NCBI RefSeq assembly: GCF_000308615.1
Contig: NZ_BAGB01000173.1
Coordinates: 124,001 to 188,000 of the forward strand
Direction: 5' to 3'
Length of the DNA: 64,000 bases
DNA from: Nocardia jiangxiensis NBRC 101359
Lineage (GTDB): Bacteria; Actinomycetota; Actinomycetes; Mycobacteriales; Mycobacteriaceae
Under the pieces are notes generated by a model. The model saw only the letters and a list, made by a program, of their open reading frames with translations. It was not told the DNA's origin and searched no databases. Positions 24,923-35,800 of the stretch are shown one piece after another; position 1 is the first letter of the stretch; every line of letters begins with the position of its first letter. Made by a program: the position numbers and the translations under genes.

Positions 24923-25759
24923 TCAGAGATGACGTTCGAGCGAGTCCGCGAACTTCGCCAGTGATGCGTTGACCAGGATGAACGCCGCGGCGGTGACCAG
25001 ATAGGCGGACAGTAGGGTGTGCTCGTACTCACCCAGGACCTGTGCGCGATGCAGCAGTTCCAGGAAGCTGACCACATAGCCGAGGGTGGAGTCCTTGAGC
25101 AGGCGGACCAGTTGGCTGACCAGCGCCGGGACGAGTCGCCGAATAGCCTGCGGCAGAATGACATAGCGCATCGACTGCCAACGCGTGAGCCCGAGACTCT
25201 CCGCGGCTTCGCCCTGTCCCGGGTCCAGCGCCGCCACGCCCGCGCGGACGAGTTCGGCGACCACCGCGGCGTTGGTCAGCACGATGGGAATCACCAACTG
25301 CCAGAACGGCGGCAACCCGATGCCCAGCCGCGGCAGACCGAACAGGAACAGATAGAGCAGCAGGAGCAGTGGCGTCGCGCGCAGCAGTTCGGTGCAGGTG
25401 CGTGAGAGTGCGCGCGGTATTGCGTTGCGGCTCGACCGCATCAGTGCCAGCGCGCCGCCCAGCGGGAAAGCCAGCGCCGCGGCCACGGCGGTGACCAGCA
25501 GGGTGTTCCCGGCGCCGGTCAGCAGGTATCGGCAGATCGGCGCGAGCGTGTACACCCGCCACTGATCGGCCGACAGCTGACCGTGTGCGGCGAACTGGCG
25601 AATCACGAAGGCCGCCAATGCGATCAGCGCAAGAGTCGCGAGTGCCGTGGCGATCCGGATTCGGCGGCGTCCCCGGGGGCCGGGTGCGTCGAACAACGTG
25701 TCGCCCGTACGCGATTCGCTGATGCGCGGTCGTGTGTGTTCGGTTACGAGTGTCGTCAT
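24923..25759 (-). CDS. Polar amino acid ABC transporter, permease subunit 2
   Basis: A 278-residue membrane protein with one N-terminal helix and a HisM/GlnP-type permease domain. The EAA loop, QGEAAESLGLTRWQSMRYVILPQAIRR in substance (residues about 185-211), contacts the ATPase. The inner helices match the five-helix amino acid permease core. Its first codons overlap the end of permease 1 by 4 bases. It acts with permease 1 as the transmembrane heterodimer. Confidence 0.9.
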   Translation of the reverse strand: MTTLVTEHTRPRISESRTGDTLFDAPGPRGRRRIRIATALATLALIALAAFVIRQFAAHGQLSADQWRVYTLAPICRYLLTGAGNTLLVTAVAAALAFPLGGALALMRSSRNAIPRALSRTCTELLRATPLLLLLYLFLFGLPRLGIGLPPFWQLVIPIVLTNAAVVAELVRAGVAALDPGQGEAAESLGLTRWQSMRYVILPQAIRRLVPALVSQLVRLLKDSTLGYVVSFLELLHRAQVLGEYEHTLLSAYLVTAAAFILVNASLAKFADSLERHL

Positions 25760-26385
25760 CGGTGAATCGCCACCCTCTCTTCGATCCGACCGGCGATGAG
25801 CCCGGCGGCCAGCGCGATCACCACGTAGATCGCCGTGACCACCACGAAGGAGGTCAGCGGACTACCGGCCTGATTGGCCTGCTGCTGATACCAGAATGTG
25901 AGTTCGGAGACCCCGGCCGCGGCCGCCAGTGCGGTCGCCAGGGCCGATCCGATGAATATGTTGGCCAGCGGCTGGACCATCGTGCGCAGTGCCTGCGGCA
26001 GGATGACGAGTCGAAGGCACTGGCCCAGCGACATGCCCAGTGCGCGGGCGGCCTCCACCTGGCCGCGCGGGACGGTCCGCACGCCGCTGCGCACCACCTC
26101 GCAGACGAAGGCCGCCCAGTACAGCGCCATCGCCAATGCGGCGTTGTAGTACAGCGGGACGAGCAGTCCCACGGTGGGCAGGCCGAAGGTGAACAGCACC
26201 AACAGCACCAGCAGGGGCACGTTGCGGAATACCGTGACATAGGCGGTGGCCGCGCCGCGCAGTGGCGGCACCGGACCGATCCGGCATATCGCCAGCAGTA
26301 TGCCGAGCGCGAGTGCACCCAGATAGGTCAGTACGACCAGGCCGAGCGTTCGTTCCAGGGCCGGGCCCAGATCCGCCCAAATCAC
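25756..26385 (-). CDS. Polar amino acid ABC transporter, permease subunit 1
   Basis: A 209-residue permease with the His/Glu/Gln-type domain: FRNVPLLVLLVLFTFGLP and the EAA loop VEAARALGMSLGQCLRLVIL. GTG 26385 is chosen as start because it opens VIWADLGPALERTLGL directly before the first helix and has GGAAG upstream; the frame is open far upstream without similarity and overlaps the binding protein. It pairs with permease 2. Confidence 0.88.
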   Translation of the reverse strand: MIWADLGPALERTLGLVVLTYLGALALGILLAICRIGPVPPLRGAATAYVTVFRNVPLLVLLVLFTFGLPTVGLLVPLYYNAALAMALYWAAFVCEVVRSGVRTVPRGQVEAARALGMSLGQCLRLVILPQALRTMVQPLANIFIGSALATALAAAAGVSELTFWYQQQANQAGSPLTSFVVVTAIYVVIALAAGLIAGRIEERVAIHR

Positions 26386-26444
26386 CTCGGGTCTTCCTTC
26401 CTGCTTCGATCTGTTCTGCGCTGTGCTCGAAGGGATTTCGCCGG

Positions 26445-27392
26445 TCAGCTGCCCGCGACCGAGCCGATGGCGGGCGGCGCGGGAACCGGGCCGGGCAGGA
26501 CCGCGCCGACGGTGGCCTGCCACAGGGCCGCCCACTCGCCGTCGGCTTCGATCTTCTTCAGCCAGTTGTTCACGAAGGTCTTCATCTCGGGGTGGTTCAG
26601 CGACAGGCCGATGCCGTAGGGCTCGGTGGTGAACGGCTGGCCGACCACCTTCACCTTGTCCGGCTCCCGGTACGCATCGCCCAGCAGAATCGCCTGATCC
26701 AGCACGTACGCATCGGCGCGGCCCTGTTGAACGGCCTGCACGCACTCGGAATTGGTGTCGAACAGCACCAGCTCCGCCGAGGGCGCATGTTCCTTGACAT
26801 CCTGTGCGGCAGTGGAACTGGACTCGGTGCAGACCTTCCTGGCGTTCAGATCGGCGACCTTCGTGATCGAGTTGTCCGCCTTCTTCACCAGGATCGCATC
26901 GCCCGAGGAGTAGTACGGACCGGCGAAGCCGACCACCTGCGCGCGTTTGGCATTGATGGTGTAGGTCGCGAAAACCGTGTCCACAGCGCCGTTCTGCAGC
27001 AGTGCCTCCCGATTGGCGACCTGGACCTGCACCAATTTCATATTGGTCCGGCCGGTGATGTACTTCGCGAGCATCGCGGCCAGACCGGCATCGAAGCCGC
27101 TCGTCTTACCGGTCATCGGGTCGGTGAGGGAGAACACCGCCGCGGTATCGGTTCCGCCCACGATGAGCTGCCCGCGCGCCTTGATCGTCGCCATCAGGCT
27201 GCCCTCGGGGATCTCCGCGGGATCGGCGACCGGCGCCTTGTCCAGGACGCGTTGGTATGCGCCCGAATCCGAGGCGCCGCCGGGGCCGTTGACCGCCGGC
27301 AGGGAGGATGATCCGCAGGCGGTCATCAATAGGGCGGTGGCGGTGGCCAGGATCGCGGCGGGCAGTGCGCGGCGCGGCACGGACGTGCTCAT
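26445..27392 (-). CDS. Polar amino acid ABC transporter, substrate-binding lipoprotein
   Basis: A 315-residue lipoprotein. The signal peptide ends in the lipobox LMTAC with Cys26 as the lipidation site. The mature part is a family 3 solute-binding protein: FSLTDPMTGKTSGFDAGLA, the MKLVQVQVANREALLQNGAV segment, the DAVFATYTIN-like VDTVFATYTINAKRA, and a conserved late DAYVLDQAILLG. It binds a polar amino acid outside the membrane and delivers it to the two permeases. Confidence 0.9.
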   Translation of the reverse strand: MSTSVPRRALPAAILATATALLMTACGSSSLPAVNGPGGASDSGAYQRVLDKAPVADPAEIPEGSLMATIKARGQLIVGGTDTAAVFSLTDPMTGKTSGFDAGLAAMLAKYITGRTNMKLVQVQVANREALLQNGAVDTVFATYTINAKRAQVVGFAGPYYSSGDAILVKKADNSITKVADLNARKVCTESSSTAAQDVKEHAPSAELVLFDTNSECVQAVQQGRADAYVLDQAILLGDAYREPDKVKVVGQPFTTEPYGIGLSLNHPEMKTFVNNWLKKIEADGEWAALWQATVGAVLPGPVPAPPAIGSVAGS

Positions 27393-27423
27393 GAGCGTGC
27401 TCTTTCGACGGTTCGACGGGATG

Positions 27424-27450
27424 GCCGAAACAGGCGAAATCTGTTTCGGC
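27424..27450 (-). promoter_or_regulatory. Hairpin between the ATPase and binding-protein genes
   Basis: A perfect 10-base stem (GCCGAAACAG and its complement) with a 7-base loop lies in the 87-base gap inside the importer operon. There is no T tract. It may act as a processing or stability element that lets the binding protein be made in excess, as is usual for such systems. Confidence 0.4.
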
Positions 27451-27479
27451 GGGCGAAATATGTTCAGCGGGTGAGAATT

Positions 27480-28235
27480 TCAGTGCGTGAGGATTTTGGA
27501 CAGGAAGTCGCGGGCGCGGTCGGTGCGCGGTCCGGCGAAGAAGTCCTGCGGCGGCGCGGATTCCACGATCCGTCCCGCATCGAGGAACACCACCCGATCT
27601 GCGACGCGACGGGCGAAGCCCATCTCGTGGGTGACCACGAGCATCGTCATCCCTTCGGTCGCCAGTTCGCTCATCACGTCAAGGACCTCGTTGGTCATCT
27701 CGGGGTCCAGCGCGGAGGTCGGCTCGTCGAACAGCAGTACCCGGGGATCCATGGCCAGTGCGCGGGCGATCGCCACCCGCTGCTGCTGGCCGCCGGACAG
27801 TTGTGCGGGATAGGCAGATGCCTTGTCGGCCAGGCCGACGCGGGCCAAAAGTTCGTGCGCACGCTCCAGTGCCTGGCGCGCCGGTACGCCCCTCACGCGC
27901 ACCGGGGCCAGGGTGATGTTCTCCAGTACCGTCTTGTGCCCGAAGAGGTTGAAGGACTGGAACACCATGCCCACCTGCGCCCGCATCCGCGCCAGCTCGC
28001 GTCCTTCCAGCGGCATCGGGACACCGTCCAGCTGGATCTCCCCGGAGTCGATCGTCTCCAGTCGGTTCACGCAGCGGATCAACGTCGACTTACCGGACCC
28101 GGACGCGCCGAGCAGCACGACCACCTCACCGGCGCGCACCTCGAGATCGATGCCGTGGAGCACCTGATGCGCCCCGAACGATTTGTCGACTCCGGCGAGG
28201 CGGAGCAGCGGGTGTGATGCGGAATCGGCAGGCAT
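27480..28235 (-). CDS. Polar amino acid ABC transporter, ATP-binding subunit (GlnQ-like)
   Basis: A 251-residue ABC ATPase with Walker A GASGSGKST, the Q-loop in MVFQSFNLFGHKTVLEN, the signature LSGGQQQR, Walker B VLLFDEPTSALDPE and the switch histidine in VVTHEMGFA. It is the standard polar amino acid importer ATPase. ATG 28235 opens MPADSASHPLLRLAG; it is the first gene of the operon and is divergent from the LysR gene. Confidence 0.92.
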   Translation of the reverse strand: MPADSASHPLLRLAGVDKSFGAHQVLHGIDLEVRAGEVVVLLGASGSGKSTLIRCVNRLETIDSGEIQLDGVPMPLEGRELARMRAQVGMVFQSFNLFGHKTVLENITLAPVRVRGVPARQALERAHELLARVGLADKASAYPAQLSGGQQQRVAIARALAMDPRVLLFDEPTSALDPEMTNEVLDVMSELATEGMTMLVVTHEMGFARRVADRVVFLDAGRIVESAPPQDFFAGPRTDRARDFLSKILTH

Positions 28236-28272
28236 GGGAAAAGCATGACGAGCCGGAATCCATAGGTCCAAT

Positions 28273-28290
28273 GAAGGTTTCGTCACCTTC
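28273..28290. promoter_or_regulatory. Inverted repeat in the importer/LysR divergent region
   Basis: GAAGGT at 28273-28278 and ACCTTC at 28285-28290 form perfect 6-base arms six bases apart, 38-55 bases before the LysR start and 38-55 bases before the ATPase start. A probable LysR binding site. Confidence 0.5.
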
Positions 28291-28328
28291 GTGTGGAATT
28301 TGTTTATGTATCCGCTTAGCCTGGGCCG

Positions 28329-29276
28329 ATGTACGACCCGCGGCAGCTTCAGGTCCTGGTCGAGGTCGCCCGGAGTGGCACCTTCACCGCCGCGGCGGAC
28401 GCGCTCGGTTACACCCAGCCCGCCGTCAGCTACCAGATGCGCACCCTGGAACGCGCTGTCGGAGCGCCACTCACCAGCCGGTACGGGCGGCGGGTGCGGC
28501 TGACTCCCGTCGGCGCGGCACTCGCGCGGCACGCCGAAACAGTCCTTGCCACACTGCGTACCGCGCAGAACGAACTGGCCTCGCTGGTGTCGGAGGGTGG
28601 GGGACAGGTGCGGATGTCCGCCTTCCAGAGCGGCTGTGTCGGCCTGGTGCCCTCGGCATTGGCCAGGTTGCGGCGCACCCATCCCGAACTCGAGGTCGTG
28701 CTGACCCAGACCGAGTGCGCGATCTCGCATCGGCTGGTGCTCAGCGGTGAGGTGGACCTCGCGGTGGTCTGTGATCTGGACGACGCGGAGAACCCGCCCG
28801 ATCCACGGCTGCAACGCATTCCGCTGCTGAGCGACCACCGCTGTGTCCTGCTGCCAGCCGATCATCCCGCGGCGAACGCGGCCTCGGTCTCGCTCGACGA
28901 ACTCGCCGGGGAGCGCTGGATTCTGGAGACCGTCCGCACCCGCTTCCTGGCCGCGTGCCGGGAGGCCGGTTTCACCCCGCGAATCGCCGCGACCTCGGAT
29001 GATCAGCTCACGATCCACTCCCTGGTGGCGCATCGGATCGGGCTGGCGATCATGAACGAACTCGGCATCGCCGCGCATACGCACCCCCAGGTCGTCGCCC
29101 GGCCGCTGCGCGGGTGGCCGACTCGGCACATCTACGCGATGCTGTGGCCGGATCTGCTGAAGTCGGCGCAGGTCTCCGCGATGCTGTCCGCGCTCGGATC
29201 GGCGGCGAGTGCGTTGGGGTTGGGGGCGGCTGTCGAGGTCTCCGGGGATTCGACTCAGCCCGATCGAGACTGCTGA
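28329..29276 (+). CDS. LysR family transcriptional regulator
   Basis: A 315-residue regulator. The winged helix-turn-helix is in residues 1-60 (QLQVLVEVARSGTFTAAADA, then YTQPAVSYQMRTLERA). The effector domain starts near residue 90 with VRMSAFQSGCVGLVPSALAR. ATG 28329 has no clear ribosome binding site and may sit on a very short leader. It is divergent from the amino acid importer operon, which it probably controls in response to the imported compound. Confidence 0.87.
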   Translation: MYDPRQLQVLVEVARSGTFTAAADALGYTQPAVSYQMRTLERAVGAPLTSRYGRRVRLTPVGAALARHAETVLATLRTAQNELASLVSEGGGQVRMSAFQSGCVGLVPSALARLRRTHPELEVVLTQTECAISHRLVLSGEVDLAVVCDLDDAENPPDPRLQRIPLLSDHRCVLLPADHPAANAASVSLDELAGERWILETVRTRFLAACREAGFTPRIAATSDDQLTIHSLVAHRIGLAIMNELGIAAHTHPQVVARPLRGWPTRHIYAMLWPDLLKSAQVSAMLSALGSAASALGLGAAVEVSGDSTQPDRDC

Positions 29277-29340
29277 CGTTCCAAGGTATTTGCGCGACGA
29301 TCACGTTGTTGGTGTCCGGTTGTAACCGGTAGAGCGTGTT
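29249..29340. repeat. Diverged direct repeat, copy 1
   Basis: About 75-90 bases starting GATTCGACTCA and containing GATCGAGACTGCTGACG and ATTTGC. It overlaps the last codons of the LysR gene. Copy 2 is 300 bases downstream. Confidence 0.6.
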
Positions 29341-29548
29341 TCGCACGGCCTCGGCTCATGCATCCGGGCGTGGCCGGGATCGATCGCGAGGGGCTGTCGA
29401 CAAGGTGCGTCGTCGGCGATCTCGGTGGCCGGGGCGCTTGCCTGATGTCGCCAATTGAGTTGCATTGCAGACGCATTCGCTCTTCATGTCCGCCGTTCGG
29501 AGTGTGTGGTAGAGGTGTCGGTCTCGCATCACGTTGTCGCTGTTGAGG

Positions 29549-29640
29549 ATTCGACTCACGGTGATCGAGACTGCTGACGCCCCAAATAATTTGCATGAAG
29601 ATCATCTTCTGGTCATCCAGGCGTAACTGGCTGACCATCT
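29549..29640. repeat. Diverged direct repeat, copy 2
   Basis: Second copy of the repeat starting GATTCGACTCA, sharing GATCGAGACTGCTGACG exactly and many shorter blocks with copy 1, at a distance of 300 bases. Confidence 0.6.
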
Positions 29641-29711
29641 CGCGCAACTCGCTGCGACCCGGTCGACCGATCCAGGGGGCACCGCCGGGGCCGAAGGAGG
29701 GTGATCTTTCG

Positions 29712-29807
29712 ATGGTGTTCGGCAGCAATGGCTTCGGTGTCCGAGGTGAGCGCCTCGGCAGGAGCGCCGGGTTCGGTTCGTGGCGGACACGTCCTGTCGA
29801 GATGTGA
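29712..29807 (+). CDS. Possible 31-residue leader peptide before the giant gene
   Basis: ATG 29712 lies 11 bases after a strong ribosome binding site (AAGGAGG, 29694-29700). The frame encodes a short Gly/Arg-rich peptide (MVFGSNGFGVRGERLG start) and stops at TGA 29805-29807, three bases before the giant gene's ATG, which itself has only a weak ribosome binding site. It could couple translation into the giant frame. No similarity is known; it may be chance. Confidence 0.3.
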   Translation: MVFGSNGFGVRGERLGRSAGFGSWRTRPVEM

Positions 29808-29810
29808 CCG

Positions 29811-32800
29811 ATGTCGCTGGAGATGCCCCAGGGCCTGCGCTGGCTCGGTTATCTGGCCGGTACGGCGTGGCCCGAAGGTGACGAGGACAAGCTGTTCGCG
29901 TTGGCACAGGACTGGCACACCGCGGCAACGGATCTGCAGAACCTGATCTCGGCGGTGCAGGCCGCATGCGACACCGCGCTGGACAACTATTCGGGCAGTG
30001 GACGCGAGCAGATGGCATCCCAGTTCGAGGCGTTGCTGTCCGGTGATCAGTCGGTGGATGCGATCGCGAAGAATCTGCAGCAGATCGGCGACAGCGTGCA
30101 GGACTGCGGCACTCAGATCGAATATACGAAGCTGCAGGTCATCAGCACGCTGGCGATCATGGCCGCGGAGATCGCGTGGGCGCTGGCGACGCTGTGGGGC
30201 GCCTTCGCGGTGCCCGCGATCGAGGCCGAGGGCGCCGGGATCCTGCAGATCGTCGGTCGTGCGCTGACGAACCGGTTGATCGCGCATGCGGCGCGGGTCG
30301 CGGAGATGCCGTTGTGGAAGCTGGCGGCGATCGAGGTCGTCGAGCAGGCCGGTATCGGTTTCGTGCAGGACCTGGCCATTCAGGAGTACCAGAAGAACAA
30401 GGGGCATCGCAGCGGGATCGATTGGAAGCAGACGATCACCACTGCGGCGGTGGCCGGAATCTCAGCTGGTGTTGCGACTCCGGTGGGGCATTATCTCGGT
30501 GCGGGACTGGGGAATTGGGTCGGCCGCGATTCGATGACCTGGTGGAAGTCCAGTGGTATCGCGGTGGCCTCGGCCGTGCCCGCGGGGCTGGCCGGAGCCG
30601 GAGCCGGGATCGTGGCCAATGGTGTGATCACCGGGGAGTGGGAATTCGATCCCGCAGCGCTGCTGGGTGGTGTCGGCGGTGGTTTGGTCGGTGGTGTGCA
30701 CGGGGTCATCGGGCATGCCACTCAAACCCGTTTGAACTCACTGTCTTTGGGCGGTGGGTTCTCGGACGGAAGTTTCCCGAAGGGTGACGATCCGGCGGGG
30801 AGTCTGTCGGATTTGTCGGGCGGAGAAGAGAAATGGGGTGGTGGCGCACTCGTAGCGGGACGCTCCGGTGGTCCGGACTCCGAGCCTGGTCCCGGCGCGG
30901 GTGATCGGTCGCGATTCGCGACTGCGGCGTTTTCGCGCACACTCGAGCCGGAAGGAGCCGACCGGACGCGACCGGCTTCTGCGATGTCCGCACGTTCGGC
31001 GAGTAGTGCCAGTATTGCCGAGGTCGCGCACTCGGGAAGGGTTTCCGCGACGCAGCCGAAGTCGTCGGAATTCTCCCCTTCGACGAGTACTCGTAATGCG
31101 GCGGTGCCGCGGCGCTCCGGTGGTAGCGACGAAACATCCACGAAGACAACGGTTTCTGGATCGCGTACGAGCATCGGTGCGACGCGCTCGCAGACGTCGC
31201 CGTTCGGACGTGGCCGAAGTGTCGATGCGACGTTGCCACAGTCGCGGGTGTCCGCGTCTCGTACAGGCATTGACGAGGCGCGTTCGCAGCCGCCGTTGGC
31301 GGGACGCAGCCGGAGTGTTGATGAGGGGTCGCGGCAGTCGCGTGTGTCCGCGCCTCGTGCGGGCGTGGATGAGGCGCGTTTGCAGCCGCCGTTGTCCGAA
31401 CGTAGTCGGAGTGTGGATGAGACGCCGCAGCCGTCGCGGGTCTCCGGGTCTCGTGCGAGCCTCGATGAGGCGCGTTCGCAACCGCCGTTGTCCGGAGACA
31501 GCCGGCGTGTTGACGAGATGTTGCCGCAGGAGCCGGGGTTCGCGCGGTCGGAGAACGTCGACGAGACAACCTCCTCACGCGGCGGGACCGGCAGCGAGAT
31601 CTCGTCGCAGGTGTCAGTATCCTCACGCTCGATCGATGATGGGGATGTGCTGTCCCGGGCGTCGTCCATGCGCGCGTCGGAGGTCGAGGAGACTTCGGGG
31701 GATCGCTCAGCGAAATCCCTACCTAACGGGGGGATTTCGAGCACTTCACGTGAGTCTGCCATTTCGAGGCTTCGGGGCGAGTCGCGGGCGAATATCTCCT
31801 CCGCGAACGGTGGGGACGGGTCGTCGGTGCGCAGAGCGCCGGTGGCTACCTTGCAAGCACGCCCGCAGCCGGTCGACTCGATGCGCGCGACCAGCCCTCT
31901 GGCCGAGTCCGTACTGAAATCGGCTCCGGCAGTGCGGGTGTCGGATCAGACTGCCGAGTCCACCGAAATCACCCGCTCCCTGACGGGGAAGCACGATGAT
32001 TCGGGGCCGTCGCTCGGTGGAAGTCGCACGTCCGATTTCGTCGACAACTCGCGACGGGCGGGTCTTGCGGGTGATGGAAACGACTCGGAGACAAAGGATC
32101 CGAAGGTCGGATCGAGCCTTCACGATAGTGCGGACCGGTTGTCGACGCCGGAACTTGCGCTGGTGCACCACCTTCCGGCAGACCCCGATCACCAGTTGCG
32201 GTCACCGGACGACGACGGTGCCGCGAATCTCAACGCCTGTGGACCGCTGGCGCTGGCGAAGATCGTCGAGCTGACCGGCAGCACCGTCGCCCGGGTGCCG
32301 CAGGACAGGGTCGGGCGCAGCGGTATGAGCGCGCTGGAACTCGAACACGCCGCCGGTGCGCCACTACATCCCTTCGACGACCACGACAGCATCGGTGACC
32401 ATCTGCTGGACCTCGGTCCAGGCTCCGTCGCACTCGTCGTGGACGCTTACCGCGGTCGCACGGACCGGTACGGTGTCGGCGCGCACGCCTACCTGATGCA
32501 CAACAGCGGCGGCGAGATACGGGTCGTCGATCCTGCCACCGGGCAACGGCATTCGCGGACGTCGTCGGACATCCGCTCCACCCACGCGATCCTGTACACC
32601 GAGCGCGGCGTACCGCATCTGCTGCCCGAGCAGCGCACGAGCCGTGCCGAGCGTTTCGGCGCGGTCCGCATCGGCACACACCGGCGGACCGACGGTGACG
32701 ATATTGCCGAGCGCAGGCCAGGAGATCCTCCGCTGGAACAGGACAGCACTGTCGGGCGTCTCGACGGCGAGGAGAAGCCCGAAACCATTGCGGCGGAACT

Positions 32801-35800
32801 GAATCGCCAGCAAACGGATGGCCGATCGAATTCCGAGAAGGAGTCGCCGCTCCTGTCCGACAAGGCCGTTCGTGTTGCAGAAGACCTGGATTCACCAGCG
32901 CCACCCGAGGATTCGACCGCGTCCGAGGTCAAGTCCGATGTAACGAGCACGCAGCGGCAGGATCCGGAGTTGAAGAAGCAGTCGGAGAAGGAACCGGACC
33001 GGAAGGAGCAGCCGGAGCCGAAGAAGAAACTGGAGTCGCAGAAGAAGCCGGAGCCGAAGAAGAAGCCGGAACCGGAGAAGGAACCAGAGTCGCAGAAGGA
33101 GCTGGAGCCGAAAGAGAAGTTGGAACAGGAGCCGGTACATGAAGAGGAGGCCGAGCTACCCTGGGATATCCCCAAAATTGTGATCACGCCCTCGGGTGAC
33201 GACCTTCCCGTTGCGGTGCGGGAATTCGGCTCCCAGCGTGATGGGGCGAAGGACCTGACAAATATCGTTCCGATTCCGCAGGAAACGGTGGAATGGCTGC
33301 ACGAGCAGATATTCCATATGGTCGAGGGTGATCGGGGTGTGGACGAGAAGTTCCGTGAATCCGTGCGTCGGGTGCTGACTCAACGTCTACTCTCCAGTGA
33401 CGCCAGTGTGTGGCCGCAGTTGATGAGCGCCACGGGGATGCCGCTGCGGGTGAAGTATCGGGGCAGTCGGTATCCGATCTCGCTGCGGGTTTCGCTGCGC
33501 GCGCTCGGACCTTCGAAGGAGCAGATCGCACCGCTGTCCGACGGGCCGCCGGTGGGTATTCAGCAGTGGGCCTTCGGTATCGTGTCGTCTGCCGACACCA
33601 GCAGCAACGGCGATTATCGAGCTTTTTCGTATGCCTACAATCACACCTTTCCCGCGGACCATGGTGCATTGACCTACGTCGCCCTCGGCGGGGAATTGGA
33701 CCTGGTCAACAATCAGGTATCCACCTCCGTCACGGTGACCTCGACCGTGCAGCCGATGGTCATCATCCGCAGCAAGGGCCGCTCCTGGCCGTTCGATTAC
33801 GCGATGACCTGGGAATTGAGTCACGGTGACAGCCTGGCCGATTCGTTGTCACCGACTCCGTCGGACCGGGTGTGGTATCCCACGGTGAGCGATCCGGCGA
33901 AGGGAATGGCCGGCGATCCGCCGAACAATATGCTGGTCTGGTTCCCCAATTATCTCAAGGTCGGTGCGATCCCGATGGTGAACGAAAAGATCGCCAGCAC
34001 GGTACCCGCTCCGATGAGCCGTGCCGTGGGGGAGTTCCATCTCTACGGTCCGGTCACTATTCCGAATCACTCTCGGATCATGGCCGATGTCATGTCGTCG
34101 TTTCGCGCGGATCTGAGCGGTATGTCGGACAACTCCATGGCGAAATTTCGTGAATTCTTCGGCGAGGGGAATTTTCGCAGTCTGATCACCGCTGCCGCGC
34201 GCACACCCGACGATCTGCCGTCCGCCGACGAGACGGAGAAGACGGGCGACGAGGTGGCGACAACGGGCGACGAGAAGGAGAAGGACGAGAGCACGATCAT
34301 TTCGCCGACCTTCTACACCTCCTCGGGCAAGACGATCGGCGCGTTGCAGATCAGCGTCGTATTGCACGGCGGGGAAGAAATCACCGGACCGACCACGGAG
34401 AAATCCGTGCTCGAATCCTTCGTCCTGCGCTCGCTGGGCATGCAGGGCAGTTCCGTGACCGCCAACTCGCTCGGTTTCAATCCCTCGCTCGGTTTCGGTT
34501 TCGGTGGTAAAGAGAAGGATCCCAGCACCGGAATCCAGTCGCTCGGCGGGCAGTTCACCATCAAGGGCGGCGCATCCCAGAAGTTCAGCCATACCCTCAG
34601 CTACGGCGGCAGTGCGCGCATCGCACATTCGCTGCGCACCGGCGAGCCCCTTCTGCACGTGACGCCCCAGATGACCGTGCACGTCAAGCTGATTCGTCCC
34701 AACAGTCGTGCCGTCGACCCGGCTCCGGGCACAGCGCTGGCGGGCGGGCACGACTATCCGGTGAACATGCTGGTGCCCTCGCTGGAGACGTTCGGGCACG
34801 CGCCCGCCGCGCCGCTGTACCTGCCTTCCGAGATTCTTCATCTGCGCCAGCTCGGTGTATCCACGACGCCGCTCGCCGTGCACGGGGCGAAACCGCTGTT
34901 CGCCGAGGTGAAGAAATGGATGTCCGGCCTCGGCTTCTTCCCGCCCGATCGCGATGCGCCGAGCTGGGGGCAGAACAAACTGGGCTGGCTGTCGGACAAG
35001 ACCACTCTGGAATCCACGCACACCGAACGCTTGGACAACCTTCGCAAATTCGAGCAGATGAGCAATCAGCTCGGGCTGCGCGGCGGGCTGGACGAGGCGA
35101 TCGAGGGCGGCGAGCGAATCGGGAAGGATGGCAAGCCCACCTGGGACGGTGGCGCGCCCACCTGGTTCGAACTACCCACTTCGACTGGTACCAAGCGAAT
35201 CTCGGTATTCCTGATCACCGAACGGCGCTATCTCTCGGACGACCCCCACGAAGGCGTATCCCACGAGTGGACGCTTCCGAAGGTTCAGACATTGAATTAC
35301 AGCGGTTCCACGATCCCCGGGGACGAGCAGTTCTCCAAGACGCCGGCCGCGTGGAATGTAGGCGGCAACTTCTCGGTCACCAGTCCGTTCGACGAGAAGG
35401 CCCGGCTCTTGTTTCAGGGCTTCACGCCCGATTACACTCTGTCGGGAGGAAAATCCGAGATCCGGGACTCGAATTCCGGGACAGGTCACGAGTACTACAC
35501 GCTCAGTCCCACCGAGAACGGCACCCAGATCTTCGGCGTGCCGGTCCGGCACCGGATCGTGCTGACCTACAGCCACGGTTCCGCACCGGACGACCTCGTC
35601 CGGGACGGCGATGTTCGCCTGGCCGTGCCCACCTACCGCACGCACACCGAGAAGTTCGACGAGATGCCGGTACCGACATTCCGTGAGTTCGAGGACGAGG
35701 ATGCCCGGCGTCTGGCGCTCCCGTCTGCGGGACGCAGCCTCGAGGACAACGTATTTCGTCCCCCGGACACCACCATCTACGATCGGGTCGGCGGGAGCAG

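Larger units (their letters stand above)
29277..29810. other. Region upstream of the giant gene
   Basis: These 534 bases hold the two direct-repeat copies and a possible 31-codon leader frame just before the giant gene. On the minus strand both repeat copies would encode a similar peptide (VSSLDxxESNP), but no complete gene is evident. I see no recognisable RNA gene or insertion sequence. Confidence 0.5.
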
